From positions 232,413 to 296,412 of the forward strand of contig CAWESK010000006.1 of assembly GCA_963811685.1 (NCBI GenBank): a stretch of 64,000 bases of DNA. Direction: 5' to 3'. Origin of the DNA: CAIWHR01 sp963811685 (GTDB taxonomy: Bacteria; Pseudomonadota; Gammaproteobacteria; Burkholderiales; Casimicrobiaceae). Shown here one piece after another: positions 60,687 to 64,000 of this stretch; position 1 is the first letter of the stretch, and the number at the start of each line of letters is the position of its first letter. Position numbers and translations under genes: made by a program. The notes below the pieces were generated by a model, which made no database searches, was not told the DNA's origin, and saw only the letters and a list, made by a program, of their open reading frames with translations.

Positions 60687-61607
60687 GTGCCCGACTTCGC
60701 GCGCGCCCAGCTGCGACGACAGCGGATCAACTTCGGCCTGTTCCTCGGGCCGGCGCTCCTGCTGCTGGCCGTGTTCTTCGTCGCGCCGGTCATCATCGAC
60801 GTGGTCCTCGCGTTCACTGATATGGGCCGCACGCTGGCGGTCGGCAAGTTCACGCTCGAGAATTTCGAGCGCATGGTCACGCGCGACACGCGGCTGCTCG
60901 GCGCGCTTGGCATCACGTTCATCTTCGTCGTGACCACACTCGGGGTCTTCAACGTGACCTTCGCGCTGCTGCTGGCGCTGGTCACCACCGCCGTGCCGCA
61001 GCGGCTCGGCGCCTTCTTTCGCGCGGTGTGGCTGCTCCCGAGGATGAGCCCGTCCGTTGTGTATGCGCTACTGTGGCTGTGGGTGGTCGACCCGAACGAG
61101 CGCGGCCTGCTCAATCAGATCGTCGTGCACGTCTTCGACATGCCGCCGATCGATCTGCGCAACAACCATCCGCTGCTGGTGATCATTCTGGCCAACGGGT
61201 TCATCGGCGCCTCGCTCGGCATGCTCATCTTCACCTCTGCCATCCGCTCGATTCCGGAGCACCTGTTCCACGCGGCCCGCGTCGATGGCGCGGGCTCGCT
61301 GGCCATCGTGCGGCACGTCACGCTGCCCGCGCTGCGCTGGCCGATCTCCTACATGACGATCCACCAGTCGCTCTCGCTGCTCGTGAGCTTCGAGTACATC
61401 CTGCTCATCACCGGTGGCGGTCCGTTCTACGACACCACGGTGTTCTCGCTCTACGCCTACCGGCGCGCGTTCGAGAGTGGCGAATATGCGTATGGCGCCG
61501 CGCTCTCGCTCATCCTGGTCGTGATTGGCGTAGTGGCGGCGCTCGCGCTGTGGCGGCTGATGGACATGAAACGGCTGCTGCAGCCGCCGCGGATCGAGGT
61601 GCATTGA
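60687..61607 (+). CDS. ABC transporter permease, MalF/UgpA type
   Basis: A 306-residue permease starting at GTG 60687 (VPDFARAQLRRQRINFGLFLGPALLLLAVFFVAPV). About six helices, and the cytoplasmic EAA loop ARVDGAGSLAIVRHVTLPALRWPI. Adjacent frame upstream (from 60408) is inside the binding-protein gene. The stop overlaps the next permease by one base (TGATG). Confidence 0.87.
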   Translation: MPDFARAQLRRQRINFGLFLGPALLLLAVFFVAPVIIDVVLAFTDMGRTLAVGKFTLENFERMVTRDTRLLGALGITFIFVVTTLGVFNVTFALLLALVTTAVPQRLGAFFRAVWLLPRMSPSVVYALLWLWVVDPNERGLLNQIVVHVFDMPPIDLRNNHPLLVIILANGFIGASLGMLIFTSAIRSIPEHLFHAARVDGAGSLAIVRHVTLPALRWPISYMTIHQSLSLLVSFEYILLITGGGPFYDTTVFSLYAYRRAFESGEYAYGAALSLILVVIGVVAALALWRLMDMKRLLQPPRIEVH

Positions 61608-62692
61608 TGGCGGCCGACCACGTGGTCGCAACCGACGCGCCCGTTGCGAGTACCGATTGGAAGGCACTCGCCCGGCGCTCCTGGCGCACGCGGTTCAGCG
61701 GGCAATCGGCGTTGCTCGCGTTCCTCGTGGTCGTCTCGGTCCCGATCATCCTGCCGTACTTCTGGATGGTCGTGATCGCTTTCACCGCCCGGACCGGCGG
61801 CGTCGGGAGCGATGTGCTGTGGACGGCCTGCGCGGTGATCGTGCCGGCCGTTCTGGTCTACAGCGTCGTCCACATGTCGTTGCCGTCACGGGGACTGCGG
61901 CTCACGACCGGCTTCGTTCTGCTGGCGATAACCGGGACGCTGCTCGTGGCGCTGGTCGGCGAACGGCTGCATCTCGATAATTTCCGCTTCCTGTGGCGCG
62001 CCGATTTCGTCGAGGAATTGCGCTCGAAGGCGACCTCGGGCGCGCAGTTTCCATCGGTCTGGAGGGCGTTCTTTAATTCACTCGCGTTGGCGGTGTCGCA
62101 GACGGTGATCATCCTCACCGTGGCGTCGCTGGCCGGCTACTACATCTCGCGCTTTGCCTTCCGCGGACGCAACGCGTTCCTCCAGGGTTTGCTGGTGCTC
62201 CACGCGTTCCCGGCGATGACGCTCATCATTCCGATCTTTCTCATGCTGTACTGGATCCACCTGCTCGACACCATCATCGGCGTCATGCTGGTGCTGGCCG
62301 CAATCGAGCTTCCGTTCTACGTGTTCGTGATGAAGGGCTTCTTCGACGGCGTGCCCTGGGACATCGAGATGAGCGCGATGACCGACGGCGCGACGCGCCG
62401 CCAGGCGTTTCGCCTGGTCGTGCTGCCGCAAGTGCGCGTGGGGCTGATCGCCGTCGCGGTGTTCGCGTTCATCCGCGCGTGGGAGGAATACATCTTCGTC
62501 CGGACCTTCCTGATCGAGAACACGAACTGGGTGATGAGCCTGTATCTGTTCTGGGTCGCCGACGATGTGATGGGCGTCGACTACGGCATCGTCGCGGCGG
62601 TCGCGGTCTTCTATGTGCTGCCGAGCCTTCTTCTTTACGTGTTCTGCCAGAAATATCTGACGCAAATGACGATTGGCGGCATCAAGGGGTAA
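61607..62692 (+). CDS. ABC transporter permease, MalG/UgpE type, with N-terminal extension
   Basis: A 361-residue permease, about 80 residues longer than usual. After the first helix (LLAFLVVVSVPIILPYFWMVVIAF) there is an insertion with two further hydrophobic segments (VLWTACAVIVPAVLVYSVV; TGFVLLAITGTLLVALVG) before the normal periplasmic loop (FRFLWRADFVEELRS; WRAFFNSLALAVSQTVIIL). The EAA loop is MTDGATRRQAFRLVVLPQVRVG. The extra helices are unusual for MalG-type proteins. Confidence 0.86.
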   Translation: MAADHVVATDAPVASTDWKALARRSWRTRFSGQSALLAFLVVVSVPIILPYFWMVVIAFTARTGGVGSDVLWTACAVIVPAVLVYSVVHMSLPSRGLRLTTGFVLLAITGTLLVALVGERLHLDNFRFLWRADFVEELRSKATSGAQFPSVWRAFFNSLALAVSQTVIILTVASLAGYYISRFAFRGRNAFLQGLLVLHAFPAMTLIIPIFLMLYWIHLLDTIIGVMLVLAAIELPFYVFVMKGFFDGVPWDIEMSAMTDGATRRQAFRLVVLPQVRVGLIAVAVFAFIRAWEEYIFVRTFLIENTNWVMSLYLFWVADDVMGVDYGIVAAVAVFYVLPSLLLYVFCQKYLTQMTIGGIKG

Positions 62693-62695
62693 ACC

Positions 62696-63757
62696 ATGGC
62701 CCGTGTGGAACTCAAGAACCTGCGCAAGGAATGGCTCGGCGCCACTCCCGCGGTCGCGGGGGTCGATCTCGCAATCGAGGATGGAGCCTTCGTGGCGGTG
62801 CTGGGGCCGTCAGGCTGCGGCAAGACGACGACACTGATGATGCTCGCGGGGATCTACCAGCCAACGAGCGGCGAGATCACGTTCGACGGCGCGCGGGTCA
62901 ACGACGTCGAGGCGCGGGGCCGCAATGTCGGCATCGTGTTCCAGTCCTACGCGCTCTATCCCAACATGTCGGTGCTCGACAACATCATGTTCCCGTTGCG
63001 CTTCAAGACGATCGAACGGGCCGACGCCGAGCGCCGCGCGCGCGAGATCGCCGCGCTCGTGCGCGTCGATGTCCTGCTCGATCGGCGGCCCAGTCAGCTT
63101 TCCGGTGGCCAGCAGCAACGCGTAGCGCTCGCCCGCGCCCTGGTCAAGCGGCCGCATCTGCTGCTGCTCGACGAGCCACTGTCGAACCTCGACGCCGGGC
63201 TGCGGCTCACGATGCGCACCGAGATCCGCCGCATCCAGCGCGAGCTCGGCGTGACGACGATCCTCGTCACTCACGATCAGATCGAAGCGACGACGATGGC
63301 CGACCGGGTCGTGGTGATGAACGGCGGCCGCGTCGAGCAGGAAGGCGCCGCCGATGATCTCTACGAGCGTCCCGACACATTGTTCGTCGCGAGTTTCATC
63401 GGCTCGCCGCCGATCAATCTCTTCGACGGAATCGCTGACGGCGGCGTGCTCAGCGTGCACGACGCGCGCATTCCGCTGGTGGTGTCCGCGAGCGGGCCGG
63501 TCGTCCTGGGGCTTCGGCCCGAGAGCTTGCAAGTGGGCGACGGCGGAACACCCGCGCGCGTTACCGCGGCCGAGCCGATGGGCCGTGAGGTGCTCTACAC
63601 GGCCGACAGCGCGTTCGGCGTCATTCGTTTTCTCGAGGCCGGCGCCGAACCCCGCCATCGCGAAGGGGACAACGTGCCGCTCGGTTTCGCTCCCGCGAGC
63701 GCGCTCGTCTTCGACAAGGCGAGCGGCCGCCGGCTCGATGTGCGAATCGCGGCTTGA
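62696..63757 (+). CDS. ABC transporter ATP-binding protein, MalK/UgpC type
   Basis: A 353-residue ATPase: Walker A GPSGCGKTTT (37-46), Q-loop IVFQSYALYPNMSVLDNI, signature LSGGQQQRVALARAL, Walker B LLLLDEPLSNLDA, switch His in LVTHDQ, then a C-terminal TOBE/regulatory domain (VVLGLRPESLQV). Usual length for the family. Its stop codon is the first three bases of the 80-bp tandem repeat. Confidence 0.92.
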   Translation: MARVELKNLRKEWLGATPAVAGVDLAIEDGAFVAVLGPSGCGKTTTLMMLAGIYQPTSGEITFDGARVNDVEARGRNVGIVFQSYALYPNMSVLDNIMFPLRFKTIERADAERRAREIAALVRVDVLLDRRPSQLSGGQQQRVALARALVKRPHLLLLDEPLSNLDAGLRLTMRTEIRRIQRELGVTTILVTHDQIEATTMADRVVVMNGGRVEQEGAADDLYERPDTLFVASFIGSPPINLFDGIADGGVLSVHDARIPLVVSASGPVVLGLRPESLQVGDGGTPARVTAAEPMGREVLYTADSAFGVIRFLEAGAEPRHREGDNVPLGFAPASALVFDKASGRRLDVRIAA

Positions 63758-63914
63758 TGAAACATCCCCCCACGCTCGCTCCGCTCGCTGCCCCCCAGGG
63801 GGCGGGTCAGTCCCTTGGGGCGGCCCTGCGGGACTGATGAAACATCCCCCCACGCTCGCTCCGCTCGCTGCCCCCCAGGGGGCGGGTCAGTCCCTTGGGG
63901 CGGCCCTGCGGGAC
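63755..63914 (+). repeat. two tandem copies of an 80-bp palindromic REP-like element
   Basis: Identical copies at 63755-63834 and 63835-63914. Each has GC-rich inverted segments (GCCCCCCAGGGGGC and an outer GTCAGTCCC/GGGACTGAC pair). The core resembles the very abundant CCCCCACGCTCGCT-type repeats between genes in Comamonadaceae and relatives. It overlaps the ABC ATPase stop and ends 4 bp before the MetE-like ATG, so it separates the two transcripts, possibly as a terminator. Confidence 0.9.
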
Positions 63915-63918
63915 TGAC

Positions 63919-64000
63919 ATGGCACTGCGCGCACAGACCAAGGTCCTGACCGCAATCGTCGGCAGTTATCCGAAGCCGCGTTACGTCTACAGCCGAAACG
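63919..64000 (+). CDS. MetE-like cobalamin-independent methionine synthase, 5' end
   Basis: Only 27 codons are inside the window: MALRAQTKVLTAIVGSYPKP and on to RYVYSRN. The VGSYPKPRY motif is the opening of the C-terminal-type MetE (UROD-fold) domain, as found in single-domain core-MetE proteins. The gene continues beyond the edge. Family call from a short but distinctive motif. Confidence 0.6.
   Translation, partial: MALRAQTKVLTAIVGSYPKPRYVYSRN

Overview
The window is GC-rich, densely coded DNA that fits a betaproteobacterium of the Burkholderiales. The evidence is ATGA-coupled operons, a Liv-type uptake cluster tied to beta-oxidation genes, DUF2917, DUF1127, DUF3309 and lmo0937-type small proteins, and at 63.75-63.91 kb an 80-bp palindromic repeat of a type I associate with Comamonadaceae and relatives. 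This assignment rests on gene content only. No 16S gene, complete tRNA, intact mobile element or CRISPR array was seen.

Layout. 0-0.44 kb: end of an NHL beta-propeller protein. 0.46-13.9 kb: a catabolic island with an acyl-CoA ligase, a five-gene branched-chain-type ABC importer (substrate-binding protein, livHMGF), an enoyl-CoA hydratase/3-hydroxyacyl-CoA dehydrogenase, a thiolase, a CurA-like oxidoreductase and two acyl-CoA dehydrogenases. Together they look like import, CoA activation and beta-oxidation of a carboxylic acid. 14-16.6 kb: GFA-family enzyme, small secreted proteins, DUF2917 protein, alpha/beta hydrolase. 17.0-21.8 kb: OmpR-type regulator, periplasmic-binding lipoprotein and hybrid sensor kinase in one operon. 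21.8-33.8 kb: accessory genes (DUF3455, DUF1127, GNAT, MddA-like methyltransferase, LysR, F420-reductase-like protein, DUF1428, VOC, MsrB/MsrA, a decayed ABC_sub_bind gene, a YVTN propeller, a transglutaminase-like protein).

34-56.9 kb is the most interesting part. It holds three Crp/Fnr-type regulators, a hybrid kinase/receiver-PAS/Crp operon, a BLUF-like protein without the photoactive residues, a metallo-beta-lactamase-receiver fusion beside a triple-PAS kinase-receiver-Hpt protein, a phospholipase D lipoprotein, a secreted caspase-fold/HEAT-like protein and several tiny membrane proteins. Ten intergenic copies of one Crp-like operator, (GTC)TGTGC-N6-GCACA, lie upstream of these units. That suggests one regulon controlled by one or more of the Crp paralogs and fed by the phosphorelay. 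A second, separate direct-repeat motif (GAAACAA-N2-GAAACAA) precedes four units at 14, 16.7, 22.5 and 24.7 kb.

57.0-64 kb: a 3' fragment of a tRNA-Asn-like gene, then a LacI regulator with a perfect palindromic operator, a glycerophosphodiester phosphodiesterase and a complete Ugp/Mal-type ABC importer, the 80-bp tandem repeat, and the start of a MetE-like methionine synthase.

Several otherwise well-conserved genes carry isolated 1-nt shifts (7.4, 8.4, 9.1, 11.1, 21.4, 23.3-23.6, 24.1, 24.3, 29.9, 52.8 kb). Because they fall in intact families, mostly as an extra copy of a neighbouring base, I suspect consensus errors rather than gene decay, except at 29.7-30.2 kb where a large deletion is also present.
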